This document shows positions 26,566 to 35,909 of a DNA stretch of 64,000 bases, one piece after another. The stretch comes from Duganella sp. Root336D2. Its GTDB lineage: Bacteria > Pseudomonadota > Gammaproteobacteria > Burkholderiales > Burkholderiaceae_D. The notes beneath the pieces are model-generated. The model was not told where the DNA came from. It made no database searches and saw nothing but the letters and a program-made list of their open reading frames with translations. Location of the stretch: NCBI RefSeq assembly GCF_001425005.1, contig NZ_LMDB01000036.1, positions 1 to 64,000 on the forward strand, in the 5' to 3' direction. Each line of letters begins with the position of its first letter. Within the stretch, counting starts at the first letter, position 1. Both the position numbers and the translations under genes were made by a program.

Positions 26566-27279
26566 ATGTTGCCATTTATCGTCGCGGGCATTTTCGTAGC
26601 GGCCAGCACTGCCGGCTGGCTGGTCCTGTTCCCTCCAAAACGCCGTCCCAGCCCACGCCAGCGTCGCATGCTGTTGATCGGCGCCGGAACTGCGCTGTTG
26701 GCCCTGGCTCCGCCGCTGCTGGTGCGCTTGCTGCGGCCACGCCAGATGGTGCCGGCTTTCGACGACAGCGCCCGCCCGGCCGACCGGCAGATCACGGCAT
26801 TGCTGCAAGGTGAGCAACTGGTGCCGCCACCGCCGTTGCCGCCGCTGGCTTTCGCCACTGCGGAAGTGGAGCTGCAGCGCCCCATGCTGTCGCAGGCTGA
26901 CCGCGACTGGCAGCGCCTGGACCAGGATTTCGCGCGGCGCCTTCTACTGGTGTTCGGCGTGATGCGCGATCGCCATGGCTACGAGATGGTCCTGCTTGAA
27001 GGCTACCGCAGCCCCGAACGGCAAGACAGGCTGGCCGCGGCCGGCAGCCATGTCAGCAACGCCCGGGCATTCCAAAGCTTCCACCAGTTCGGGCTGGCCG
27101 CCGATTGCGCCTTTATCCGCGAGGGAAAGCTGGTCATCAGCGAACGCGATCCCTGGGCGATGCGCGGCTACCGGTTGTACGGCGAGGCCGCGGAAGCGGC
27201 GGGCATGATATGGGGCGGGCGCTGGACCATGATGGACTTTGGCCACACCGAATTGCGCACACGCGGCACCAGGGCTTGA
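26566..27279 (+). CDS. M15-family peptidase, membrane-anchored (T6SS-linked)
   Basis: A protein of about 237 residues with one or two N-terminal membrane segments (LPFIVAGIFVAASTAGWLV, LLIGAGTALLALAPPLLV) and a C-terminal M15C/VanY-type peptidase domain. Metal ligands are visible in SFHQFGLAADCAF (His and Asp) and in MDFGHTEL (His), plus the EGYRSPERQ substrate loop. Such enzymes cut peptide cross-links of peptidoglycan. In Acinetobacter a peptidoglycan hydrolase of this kind (TagX) opens the wall for the type VI machine, and the position just before tssM supports the same job here. The start codon is uncertain (GTG 26524, ATG 26554 or 26566). Confidence 0.78.
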   Translation: MLPFIVAGIFVAASTAGWLVLFPPKRRPSPRQRRMLLIGAGTALLALAPPLLVRLLRPRQMVPAFDDSARPADRQITALLQGEQLVPPPPLPPLAFATAEVELQRPMLSQADRDWQRLDQDFARRLLLVFGVMRDRHGYEMVLLEGYRSPERQDRLAAAGSHVSNARAFQSFHQFGLAADCAFIREGKLVISERDPWAMRGYRLYGEAAEAAGMIWGGRWTMMDFGHTELRTRGTRA

Positions 27280-27348
27280 GGAGGCTCAAGAAGGAGAGCA
27301 GCGCTTGATGGCAACATCGGCCAACCTGCCTCCCTTTTCCGGCCCATC

Positions 27349-30300
27349 ATGCTGCAACGAACCTGGTACTTGCTCACCGACAGGCGCACCCTGAACATAC
27401 TGGCCTTTGCTGTGGTGGCGGGGCTACTCTTCGTCGGCGCCGGACTTCTGCAGCTGGCCCTGGTGTGGGCGCTGGCCGGCGTCGCGGCATTGGCGGTGCT
27501 GGCGTTGACGGTTTGCGGCGTCCGCCGTTATCTTGCACGGCGGCGTGAAACAGAGCCGGCGCCGCCGGCGGAGGCGCGTGCCGAGGCCGACCTCGAAGCG
27601 GTTCGCAGCGCATTGCTGGAGGCGCTCGGCACGATCAGGAACTCGCGCCTCGGTCACGCAAGCGGCGCGCGCGCCTTGTACGAATTGCCCTGGTATATGG
27701 TGATCGGTAATCCGGCCGCGGGAAAAAGCAGCGCGATCACGCAGTCCGGCTTGCAGTTCCCGTTCGCCGACCAGAAAGCCATCCAGGGCGTTGGCGGCAC
27801 GCGCCACTGCGACTGGTTCTTTACTGCGCAAGGCATCCTGCTCGATACTGCCGGCCGCTACGCGGTGCAAGCGGTTGACCGGGAGGAGTGGCATGGTTTC
27901 CTGGAATTGCTGAAGAAGCACCGGCCACGGGCGCCGATCAACGGCATCGTCATCGCGGTCAGCATCGCCGAGTTGCGCGGCGACGAGACCGAGCCGGTAC
28001 TGCAGCTTGCGCGCAGCCTGCGCCAGCGGGTGCAGGACCTGATCGAAAAGCTGGAAGTCTTCGCGCCAGTGTATGTCATGTTCACCAAAGCCGACCTGGT
28101 AGCCGGCTTTGCCGATTTCTTCGCGGATGCGGACGCGCCGGAACGCGAACGGCCCTGGGGCGCCACCATGCCGTTCAAGCAGAAGGCCGGCTGCGGCGAC
28201 ATGCTGGCGTTCTTCGAACAGAGCTTCGATGAGTTGTGCCAAGGGTTGCGCGAGATGGGAATCGCCAGCATGACCCAGCGGCGGCGCGAACTGGTGCCCG
28301 CTGGCGTGCATACCTTCCCGCTGGAGTTCGCAGCCCTGCGTGCGCCGTTGATGGCTTTCCTGGCCACGCTGTTCGAGGACAACCCCTTCCAGTTCCGTCC
28401 TTTGTTCCGCGGCTATTACTTCACCAGTGCCCTGCAGGAAGGACAGCCGCTGTGCGCGCAGTCGCTGCGGGTGGCCCAGCGCTTCGGCCTGGCGCTGCCG
28501 GCAGATGCTGCGCCGCGCACTGGGAGCGGGGCGGGATATTTCCTGCCACGGCTTTTCCGTGAAGTGATCTTCGCCGACAAGGATCTGGTTTCCCAATATG
28601 CGACACGCAAGCAGCGGCTGCTGCGCAATGGCGGTTTTACAGCTGCGATCCTGCTTCTCGGTGCAGCCCTGGGCGCCTGGACCTGGTCGTATTCGGGCAA
28701 TGCGCAACTGGTCGCCAATGCGGCGGCCGACCTGGACAAGGCCGTCAAGATGCAGGCGCAGAGCCCGGACCTGCAATCGCGCCTGGAAGCGCTGCAGCTG
28801 CTGCAGGACCGCATCGAGCAACTGGATAAGCTGGAGCGCGAATCGCCCTGGCTGCTGGGTATGGGGCTGTACCAGGGCGATGCGCTGGGCCGCAAGCTGC
28901 GCAGCGAGTATTTCAAAGGTATGGGTGAGATCCTGCTCAAGCCTGTTGCGGCCAGCCTGGAAACGCAATTGTTCGCCCTGGGCCAGCGCGAGGCGGGCAA
29001 CGTCGAGGATTCCTATAATGCGCTGAAAACCTACCTGATGCTGGCGGATAAGTCGCATGCCGAGACTGGCCACCTGGGCGACCAGCTTACGCGCCATTGG
29101 CGCAGCTGGCTGGAGACCAATCGTGGCGCCATGCCGCGCGAACAGTTGTTGCGCAGCGCGGAAGGCTTGCTGGCATTTTACTTGTCGCAGTTGAACGATC
29201 CGGCCTGGCCGCGCATTGAAGCCCGGCTGGCGATGGTCGATACGGCGCGCGGCCAGTTGCGGAAAGTAGTGCGCGGCATGACCGCCCGCGAGCGCGTCTA
29301 TGCCGAAATCAAGGCGCGCGCCAGTACCCGCTATCCCGCGATGACGGTGGCACGCATAGTCGGCGCACAGGATCGGGAGCTGGTGCAGGGCAGCCACGCC
29401 GTATCTGGCGCGTTTACACGCGAAGCGTGGGAGGGTTATGTCCGGCCTGCGATCCGCGAGGCGGCCAACAGCGCGCTGCAGTCGAGCGATTGGGTGCTGA
29501 AAACAGCGGAGCGCACCGACCTGACGCTGGAGGGCAGTCCCGAGCAGGTGCAGAAGGCGCTGACCGAAAGCTATAAGTCCGATTACGCAAAGGAGTGGCA
29601 AGCATTCCTGCAGGGCGTCGTGATTGCGCGCATGCCCGACTTTCCGCACACGGTCGAGGCCATGAACCGCCTGGGCGACCCGGCCATTTCCCCGCTGCTG
29701 AAAGTGTGGAACACGGTGGCGGCGCAAACCAGCTGGGACAGCCCGGGGCTGGCGGCGGCCGGCGTGCAACAGGCGGAGCAGGGATTGGCGCACTGGTTCA
29801 AGGCGCGGCTGTTCGAGCGCGCGCCGGCGGCGGGAGCCGTGGCGGCTGCGCTGCCGCAAGCCGGGGCGCTGGGGCGCGAGTTCGCTCCGGTGGCTGGATT
29901 GCTGGCAGCGCGCGACAAGGATGGATCGCTGATGCGGACTTACCTCGAGCACCTTTCGCGGCTGCGCGCGCGCCTGAACGGCATCGGCAACCAGGGCGAC
30001 CCTGGTCCAGGTGCCCGGCAACTGATGCAGCAAACTCTCGAAGGCCAGGGTTCCGAGCTGTCCGAGGCTCTGCGCCACGTCGATGAACAGATGATGGCGG
30101 GGCTGGACGATGCGCAAAAGCAGGCTATCCGGCCGCTTCTGGTACGACCGTTGATCCAGGTCTTTGCCGGGCTGCTGGCGCCGGCGGAGGCCGAGATCAA
30201 CAAGACCTGGCAGGCGCAAGTCTACCAGCCTTTCAACCGCACGCTCGCTGGCAAGTTCCCGTTTGCGCCGGCTGGCAGCGCGGAAGCAAGCCAGGCGGAG

Positions 30301-30906
30301 ATTGGCCAGGTATTCGGGCCGGAGGGAGCGATTGCGAAGTTTGTCGGCAACTCCCTGGGGGCGCTGGTAGTGCGGCGCGGCGATGTGCTGGCGCCCAGGA
30401 CCTGGGCCGATATCGGCATCGGCCTCTCGCCGCAGACCTTGCAGCGCTTTCCGGCCTGGATGGCGCCATTGGCGGCGGGCGGCGTGGCATCGGCTACGCA
30501 GACCTTATTCCAGCTCCTGCCGCATGCCGCCAGCGGCCTGGCGGAGTACTCGATTGAGATCGACGGCCAGCTGCTGCGCTTTCGCAACAGCGCGCCGCAA
30601 TGGGTGAACATGGTCTACCCGGGACCGCAGGGCAGCAGCGGCGTGCGAATCAGTGGCGTCACGCCGGAAGGCAAGGTCGTGGAGCTGTTCGGCGAGAGCG
30701 GGGCAGCGGGGCTGCGCAAGATGATCGATTCCGCCTCCCGTACGCGCAAAGAGGAGGGCGTGCATGAACTGCGCTGGAGCAGTGGCGCTGTCGCGGTGTC
30801 GGTGGACCTGCGCATCACCAGCGCGCCGGGGAGCGCCCAGGGCGACGGCGGTTTTCGCGGCATGCGCTTACCTGAGACCGTGGCCGGCAAAGGGAGCGCG
30901 CCATGA
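27349..30906 (+). CDS. tssM: TssM (IcmF family), type VI membrane-complex protein
   Basis: A 1185-residue inner-membrane protein with two N-terminal membrane segments (about 15-57). Its cytoplasmic GTPase/ATPase-like domain has Walker A GNPAAGKSS at 120-128. A third membrane segment (about 420-440, FTAAILLLGAALGAWTWSY) and a large periplasmic part follow. TssM forms the trans-envelope channel with TssL and TssJ. Length and domain order are normal and no disruption is seen. The next gene, tagF, overlaps by four bases. Confidence 0.95.
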   Translation: MLQRTWYLLTDRRTLNILAFAVVAGLLFVGAGLLQLALVWALAGVAALAVLALTVCGVRRYLARRRETEPAPPAEARAEADLEAVRSALLEALGTIRNSRLGHASGARALYELPWYMVIGNPAAGKSSAITQSGLQFPFADQKAIQGVGGTRHCDWFFTAQGILLDTAGRYAVQAVDREEWHGFLELLKKHRPRAPINGIVIAVSIAELRGDETEPVLQLARSLRQRVQDLIEKLEVFAPVYVMFTKADLVAGFADFFADADAPERERPWGATMPFKQKAGCGDMLAFFEQSFDELCQGLREMGIASMTQRRRELVPAGVHTFPLEFAALRAPLMAFLATLFEDNPFQFRPLFRGYYFTSALQEGQPLCAQSLRVAQRFGLALPADAAPRTGSGAGYFLPRLFREVIFADKDLVSQYATRKQRLLRNGGFTAAILLLGAALGAWTWSYSGNAQLVANAAADLDKAVKMQAQSPDLQSRLEALQLLQDRIEQLDKLERESPWLLGMGLYQGDALGRKLRSEYFKGMGEILLKPVAASLETQLFALGQREAGNVEDSYNALKTYLMLADKSHAETGHLGDQLTRHWRSWLETNRGAMPREQLLRSAEGLLAFYLSQLNDPAWPRIEARLAMVDTARGQLRKVVRGMTARERVYAEIKARASTRYPAMTVARIVGAQDRELVQGSHAVSGAFTREAWEGYVRPAIREAANSALQSSDWVLKTAERTDLTLEGSPEQVQKALTESYKSDYAKEWQAFLQGVVIARMPDFPHTVEAMNRLGDPAISPLLKVWNTVAAQTSWDSPGLAAAGVQQAEQGLAHWFKARLFERAPAAGAVAAALPQAGALGREFAPVAGLLAARDKDGSLMRTYLEHLSRLRARLNGIGNQGDPGPGARQLMQQTLEGQGSELSEALRHVDEQMMAGLDDAQKQAIRPLLVRPLIQVFAGLLAPAEAEINKTWQAQVYQPFNRTLAGKFPFAPAGSAEASQAEIGQVFGPEGAIAKFVGNSLGALVVRRGDVLAPRTWADIGIGLSPQTLQRFPAWMAPLAAGGVASATQTLFQLLPHAASGLAEYSIEIDGQLLRFRNSAPQWVNMVYPGPQGSSGVRISGVTPEGKVVELFGESGAAGLRKMIDSASRTRKEEGVHELRWSSGAVAVSVDLRITSAPGSAQGDGGFRGMRLPETVAGKGSAP

Positions 30907-31856
30907 ACGCCCCGTCGCAGCGCATCGCCTATTTCGGCAAGCTGCCGGGATGCGGTGATTTCGTGCGCTCGCCAGGCGACCAGGTGTTGGTGGAATTGAT
31001 GGACCAATGGCTGGCGGCCGTCATGCAGCGCCTTGCCGCCAATCCGCGCTGGCGCCAGCATTACGACGCTTGCCCGCCGCTGGACTTCGCGTTTATCGGC
31101 ACGCGTTCGCGCCAGGTGGTCTGCGGGCACCTGCTGGCGAGCCGGGATCAGTCGGCTCGCCGCTTCCCGTTCACCTGCATGGCCGTGCACCACGTCGCGC
31201 AAGCGCGTGAGTTCCTTCCATTGAGTCCGCTGGCGCTGGCGCCGGCCTGGGAAGGCCTGGCTAGCGCGGCAGGCGCGGCAACTGCCGCTGTGCGGCCGGT
31301 CGATGGACTGCGCCCGGTGCCTCTAAGCGGCGCCGGGCTGGCGGCGGCGGCCCTGGCGGACTACATGGCCGGCTCCTGCCTGGCCAGCCTGCAAGGCTCG
31401 CTGGCCGGGCCGTGCGGGAGCACATCGGCGCGGCACCTGCTGCTGGCACTGGGACTGCTATTGTCGCCGCTGCGCGAACGCGTTCCGGTCACCTCGCGCT
31501 GCCTGGCCTTGCCATTGCCGCGCGAAGCGGTCCTGAGGGCGCCGGTTGCGGCTTTCTGGATGTCGCTCGCGGCGCCGCTGCTGGCATGCCAGGACCTGGA
31601 GATTGCCATGTTCCATGCGACGCTCGCCGGACAGCCTTCGCTGGTACTGGGACTGGACGGCGCGAACCCGGCCAGCCTGTTCTCTGTAATCGACCCCGAT
31701 GCTGCCCGGGAAGGCATGGTGGCCCTTGGCGACTGCGCCTGGGCGGAAGGCGCAGTGCATGGCGACGCACCGTTGCAGCGCCTGGCGGCTTGCCTGGAGC
31801 AGGGGCAGCTTGGCCTGCCGACGGCCGTTCAACTGTTCCATGAGACTTTCTGCTGA
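30903..31856 (+). CDS. tagF: TagF-domain type VI secretion-associated protein
   Basis: A 317-residue cytoplasmic protein. The N-terminal 200 residues carry the TagF signature (RIAYFGKLPGCGDFVRSPG, then FAFIGTRSRQVVCGHLLASRDQSARRFPF). TagF acts in Pseudomonas as a post-translational repressor of secretion, opposed by the threonine phosphorylation pathway. No PpkA/PppA kinase or phosphatase genes are visible in this locus. The C-terminal third is longer than a minimal TagF. It overlaps tssM by four bases and precedes the OmpA-family gene by 14 bases. Confidence 0.88.
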   Translation: MNAPSQRIAYFGKLPGCGDFVRSPGDQVLVELMDQWLAAVMQRLAANPRWRQHYDACPPLDFAFIGTRSRQVVCGHLLASRDQSARRFPFTCMAVHHVAQAREFLPLSPLALAPAWEGLASAAGAATAAVRPVDGLRPVPLSGAGLAAAALADYMAGSCLASLQGSLAGPCGSTSARHLLLALGLLLSPLRERVPVTSRCLALPLPREAVLRAPVAAFWMSLAAPLLACQDLEIAMFHATLAGQPSLVLGLDGANPASLFSVIDPDAAREGMVALGDCAWAEGAVHGDAPLQRLAACLEQGQLGLPTAVQLFHETFC

Positions 31857-31870
31857 CAAAGGAGGCTGCC

Positions 31871-32617
31871 ATGCATAAGCTGGCCCTGGTTTTCTACCTG
31901 GCCTGGATGCCGCCTGCCGCGCAGACTGCACCGGTCGTCGTGGCCGGCACGGTGCCGGACGAAGCGACCAAGGCCGCCATCCTGCAACGGGCGCGCGCCT
32001 TGTATGGCGCCGCCCGCGTGGTAGACCAGATGGCGATCGGCAGCGTGGTGGCGCCGCCCAACTGGAGCGCGCATATGCAAAAGCTGCTGGCGGAGCCGCT
32101 GATGCAGGTGACCCAGGGCCAGTTGACGGTCGAAGGCAACCGGGTGGGGATCCGCGGCGATGTTGCGAACGAGGCGCTGCGGCAGCAGGTGGCCAGCGAA
32201 CTGGCAAACAGCCTCAATCCCACTTACACCATCAGCAACGGCTTGCGCGTCAACGCCCCGGCGCAAAAGGTGCTCGACACCGTGCTGGCGCGTCGCATCA
32301 TCGAGTTCGAAAGCGGGCAGGCGGTGCTGCGTCCTTCGGGGATGCTGATCCTGGATGAAATGGCGGCAGCGCTGGGACAGATTGGCGGGCGCAAGGTGGA
32401 AGTAATCGGCCATACCGACAACACCGGCACGCGCGAAGCCAACCTGGCGCTCAGCCTGGCTCGCGCCGGCGCAGTGCGCAGCTATCTTGCGGCCAAAGGC
32501 ATTGCCGCCGCCAGCATTGCGGTGGCGGGTGCGGGCCCGGACCAGCCGTTGGCAGATAACGCCAGCGCCGAGGGGCGCGCCCGCAACCGGCGCATCGAAT
32601 TCCGGGTCGCGGACTAG
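31871..32617 (+). CDS. OmpA-family protein with BON-like repeats (T6SS peptidoglycan anchor)
   Basis: A 248-residue exported protein: signal peptide (LALVFYLAWMPPAAQTA), a middle part with two BON-like repeats (QGQLTVEGNRVGIRGDVAN) and a C-terminal OmpA peptidoglycan-binding domain (VEVIGHTDNTGTREANLALSLARA ... NRRIEFRV). It probably supplies the wall-anchoring function that in other systems is a domain of TssL or the TagL protein; here TssL lacks it. The ribosome site is AAAGGAGG. The stop overlaps the end of the opposite-strand tssL by four bases. Confidence 0.85.
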   Translation: MHKLALVFYLAWMPPAAQTAPVVVAGTVPDEATKAAILQRARALYGAARVVDQMAIGSVVAPPNWSAHMQKLLAEPLMQVTQGQLTVEGNRVGIRGDVANEALRQQVASELANSLNPTYTISNGLRVNAPAQKVLDTVLARRIIEFESGQAVLRPSGMLILDEMAAALGQIGGRKVEVIGHTDNTGTREANLALSLARAGAVRSYLAAKGIAAASIAVAGAGPDQPLADNASAEGRARNRRIEFRVAD

Positions 32618-33360
32618 GGCAGCGTCATTGTCAAGGTGGCTGGACGCGGGGGCTGCTTGACCACGTCCTGGTAGGCTGCCAGCGTGGCGCTGGTCGAACT
32701 GGCGAGCGAATAGCGCATGGCGCCGAACGAGGCCAGCGCCGTCAGGGCGAACACGCCGCCGCTGATCCACAGTGGCGCGTTGCTTTGCAGCTTGTGCGAG
32801 ATATTGTCAGGCCGCGCTGAGCGCGGGGCAAAGCCGTGGTCTTTGCCGCGCAGGTGGGCTATCTCCTCGCCCAGGCGCGCAGTGAGGCAGGAAAGACGGT
32901 CGGCATCATCCAATGCATAGCGTCCCTTGAAGCCGAGCAGCAGGCACATATGGAATACCTGCAGCGCCTGCAGCCTGGCGCTGCCCTTCAGGCGTAGCTG
33001 CTCAAGCTTGTCGAAGAAGTGTTCGCCCGCCAGCTGGTCGCCAAACAGGAGCAATTGCAATGGACGTCGCTCCCAGGCATCGCGCAAGGGAAAAGTGGAT
33101 GCGAGTATGGTTTCGTCCAGGGCGGCGCAGAAGGCGTACTTGGCGCTCTCGATATCATCGGCTGCGATGTGCAGGTCGCGCGCCTGGCTGCCCAAATCTT
33201 CCAGGAAGCTGCGGATGGCGCCGGCGAATTGCGCTTCACCTGGAGGCGCACCGCCATGGCGCAGCAGGGAAAGCATGTGGAAGCCTTCGTGCATCAAGTC
33301 CACCAGTGCCGGGACGCGTTGTTGCGGCGGCGCGGCGCGCCGCTCGATGAAATGGTTCAT
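32614..33360 (-). CDS. tssL: TssL (DotU family), type VI membrane-complex protein
   Basis: A 248-residue inner-membrane protein. The cytoplasmic DotU domain (LMHEGFHMLSLLRHGG ... YAFCAALDETILASTF ... EHFFDKLEQL) is followed by a single C-terminal membrane segment (LWISGGVFALTALASFGAM) and a short periplasmic tail. No OmpA extension is present, in keeping with the separate OmpA-family gene beside it. It is the second gene of the tssK-tssL operon (four-base ATGA overlap). Confidence 0.93.
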   Translation of the reverse strand: MNHFIERRAAPPQQRVPALVDLMHEGFHMLSLLRHGGAPPGEAQFAGAIRSFLEDLGSQARDLHIAADDIESAKYAFCAALDETILASTFPLRDAWERRPLQLLLFGDQLAGEHFFDKLEQLRLKGSARLQALQVFHMCLLLGFKGRYALDDADRLSCLTARLGEEIAHLRGKDHGFAPRSARPDNISHKLQSNAPLWISGGVFALTALASFGAMRYSLASSTSATLAAYQDVVKQPPRPATLTMTLP

Positions 33361-34661
33361 GCGGCCACCACCAGCAATTCCAGCCTCAATTCCTTGAGCC
33401 CTGCTGGAACATAAATGGAAATGGATTGCGCCTTGAGCATCTGCTCATAAAGTACGCCACGGTTCTCAAGCGTGAAGTAGCAGGTGTCCGGGCGCACCGG
33501 GATGGCGGAAGGCACCTGCGGGGCGTGCACCAGCTTCACGCCTGGCATGGCCGACAGCACGCATTGCTCGACGTCGTCCGGTGCGCCGGCCTTGACGCGC
33601 AAGGGCACTGCTTCGACCAATTCCAGCACCGGTATGGCCGCAGCGATGGCAAGGTAAAGGGTGGCGCCGGCGCCGATCTTGCCTGAATCGAGCTTGCCAA
33701 TGTGATAGCCGGGTTTTTCTTCGCGCAGGGAGACGGCGAAATAGCGCGCCGAAATCACGGTATCGAGGAGTTCGCGGATCAAGCCATCGAGCTGCAGGAA
33801 GGCCGGGCCGGGGGCCGCGTGGTCGTAGCAGGGCAGGTTGCCGAGGTGGGCCAGGCGCGAATACGTCATCAGGCCACCCGCCAGGCCGAGCATGGCCTGG
33901 TACAGGCGCTCCGGATGAAGCGCGGGATGGCGCAGCAGGTGCAGCAAGGTCGCTGCCGAAGTGGAGACCGTGTGCAGCAGCCAGAATGAGGAGACGTCGC
34001 CGCCGCGGAATTCGATGACGTTGCGGCTTGGCTCGCGCATATGGCCTTGCAAAGCGTTGATCTTGGCCTGCAGCGCATCCATCAGCTGGTCCAGCAGGAG
34101 CTTGAGGCGTGGCGTAGCGCTGATGGAAAGGGAAGGCGGCATGAACGAGGGCTCGATCTCGAAGCTGCCCGACACGACGCGGCGCAGCCGCAGCAGGGGA
34201 AAGCTGTCATAAGCGCCGCGCGGTTCCAGTTCCGATACCAGGCGTACTTGCTTGCGCAGGTAGGTCAGACCGGCCGGCAAGGCGTCGCTGAACAAGTCTT
34301 CCGTCTCGCGCTGCGCCTGCTGGAAGCGGTCCGATTCCTGCGACGGCAGCGCGGCGTGATAGCAGATTTCCTGTACCTCCGCCGGCAAAGTGGTGAGGTC
34401 GATGGCCGTCGGCAGCGGGTCGCTGGCGGGCGCGTCGAACAACTCGCCTTCGCGAAAAATTGCGCGCAAGGCGAGTACGCGCAGTTTGCCGTTTGCCAGC
34501 GCTGCCGTATCCCACTCGACAGATTGCACGCCCCACAGCATTGGCTGGGCCGCCAGCACGGTCGCGTGCATGCGCGCCTCGTGATAGCGGTCCTGCTGCT
34601 GGAAGTGTTGCGGACGCAGGAACAGGCCTTCGCTCCAAAGGATCTTCGCAGGTAAAGTCAT
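33357..34661 (-). CDS. tssK: TssK, type VI baseplate adaptor
   Basis: A 434-residue cytoplasmic protein starting ILWSEGLFLRPQHFQQQDRY, the recognisable TssK opening. It links the baseplate (TssF/TssG) to TssM/TssL. The start at 34661 is set by a strong AAGGAGG site; the open frame extends upstream to 34793 without TssK features. It is the first gene of a two-gene opposite-strand operon, divergent from the TPR lipoprotein gene, with promoters in 34662-34825. Confidence 0.93.
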   Translation of the reverse strand: MTLPAKILWSEGLFLRPQHFQQQDRYHEARMHATVLAAQPMLWGVQSVEWDTAALANGKLRVLALRAIFREGELFDAPASDPLPTAIDLTTLPAEVQEICYHAALPSQESDRFQQAQRETEDLFSDALPAGLTYLRKQVRLVSELEPRGAYDSFPLLRLRRVVSGSFEIEPSFMPPSLSISATPRLKLLLDQLMDALQAKINALQGHMREPSRNVIEFRGGDVSSFWLLHTVSTSAATLLHLLRHPALHPERLYQAMLGLAGGLMTYSRLAHLGNLPCYDHAAPGPAFLQLDGLIRELLDTVISARYFAVSLREEKPGYHIGKLDSGKIGAGATLYLAIAAAIPVLELVEAVPLRVKAGAPDDVEQCVLSAMPGVKLVHAPQVPSAIPVRPDTCYFTLENRGVLYEQMLKAQSISIYVPAGLKELRLELLVVAA

Positions 34662-34825
34662 GCCGGCCTCCTTGGTTGAAGTATCCATTAAAACCGGCGC
34701 CGTGCAGCAGGCGTTTGCGCGGGCGCAAACTGCGGCGCGGCGATGTCGGCGGCCTTTGAGACAACGCAATGGCGAGCTCGCGCATCGATTCAATAATGGC
34801 CTTCACTTTGCGGAAGGAGAGAGCG

Positions 34826-35404
34826 ATGCGCAAACTATTGACCGCAGGACTGATTGGCGCGGCCACGCTGGCCGGATGCGCCGTAGAGGTGCCGCTGCAA
34901 GGCAGCGAACGGGCCGGCCGCCAGACGCTGGAGAAGATGCTGGCGGAAGCCGACCGCGCCGCAGCAGCGGGCCAGAACGAGAAGTCGCAGGCGGCGCTGA
35001 AGGCCGCTGCCGCAAGCTACCCTTCCGCAAAGGCGCCCTGGCTGCAACTGGCGCAGATGCGTTTTGAACGTGGCAATTACAGTGAGGCCATTGTGCAGGC
35101 GCAGGAGGCGCTGCAGCGCGATCCGGCCGACAAGCAGGCCCTCAGCATCATCGCCGTCAGCGGCCTGCGCCTGGCGACGCGCAGCCTGGCGGATCTGAAC
35201 CAGCAAAGCGGCCTTGGTGGATCGGTGCGCAGCGAAGCGCAGGAACTGGCGCGCACGCTGCGCAACACGCTCGGCGAGGAGGTGCTTGTTCCGGTAGCCG
35301 GCTCGCGCCAGCTGAAAAAGACTGCGCCGCCGATCAAGCTGCCAGCATCGCGCACGTCGCCTAACCCATCCACCGCTGCCGATCCTTTCGGCGCCCTCAA
35401 ATAA
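34826..35404 (+). CDS. TPR lipoprotein at head of tssB operon
   Basis: A 192-residue outer- or inner-membrane lipoprotein: lipobox LAGC with Cys18, then helical TPR repeats (LQLAQMRFERGNYSEAIVQAQEALQRDPAD) and a Pro/Ser-rich end. It is not TssJ, which is a small beta-sandwich; no TssJ candidate is seen. GGAGAG lies before the start at 34826. It leads the tssB-tssC-hcp-tssE-tssH-tssA operon with ten bases to tssB, so an assembly or anchoring role in secretion is inferred. Confidence 0.75.
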   Translation: MRKLLTAGLIGAATLAGCAVEVPLQGSERAGRQTLEKMLAEADRAAAAGQNEKSQAALKAAAASYPSAKAPWLQLAQMRFERGNYSEAIVQAQEALQRDPADKQALSIIAVSGLRLATRSLADLNQQSGLGGSVRSEAQELARTLRNTLGEEVLVPVAGSRQLKKTAPPIKLPASRTSPNPSTAADPFGALK

Positions 35405-35414
35405 GGAGCCAGCC

Positions 35415-35909
35415 ATGGCCAATCGCGACAGCGTGCAGAAGCGCCTGACCAAGGTCCGTCCGCCCCGGGTGCAGATGACCTATGACGTGGAAGTCGGCGG
35501 CGACACGGAAAACAAGGAGCTGCCCTTTGTAGTGGGCGTGCTGGGCGACTTTGGCGGCAATCCCGACTCCCCGCAGAAGCGCCTGAAGGAGCGCAACTTC
35601 GTCAACATCGACAGCAGCAACTTCGACGAAGTGCTGGCCGGAGTGAACCCCGTGCTGAGTTTCCAGGTGCCGGACCGGCTGGGCGGGGACGGGGAATTTC
35701 CGGTAGAGCTGCGCTTCGGATCGATGCAGGACTTCAGGCCGGAGGCCATCGTGCGCCAGGTCGGCCCGCTGGAGAAGCTGCTGCAAGCGCGCAGCAAGCT
35801 GGCCGACCTGCGCAACAAGCTGGCAGGCAACGACCGGCTGGAAGACCTGCTGACCGAGGTGCTGCAAAACACGGAAAACCTGGCGGCCATTGTGCCCAAG
35901 GAGGATTGA
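35415..35909 (+). CDS. tssB: TssB (VipA), contractile sheath small subunit
   Basis: A 164-residue protein with the family start (DSVQKRLTKVRPPRVQMTYDVE) and the conserved NFDEVLAGVNPVLSFQVPDRL segment. It pairs with TssC to form the contractile sheath. The start has an AAGGAG site. The stop codon is directly followed by the tssC start with no spacer, suggesting translational coupling for equal amounts. Confidence 0.96.
   Translation: MANRDSVQKRLTKVRPPRVQMTYDVEVGGDTENKELPFVVGVLGDFGGNPDSPQKRLKERNFVNIDSSNFDEVLAGVNPVLSFQVPDRLGGDGEFPVELRFGSMQDFRPEAIVRQVGPLEKLLQARSKLADLRNKLAGNDRLEDLLTEVLQNTENLAAIVPKED

Noticed and set aside
27424..30219. A 931-codon minus-strand open frame
   Set aside because: It is the antisense shadow of tssM, with Arg/Gln/Leu-rich nonsense composition.
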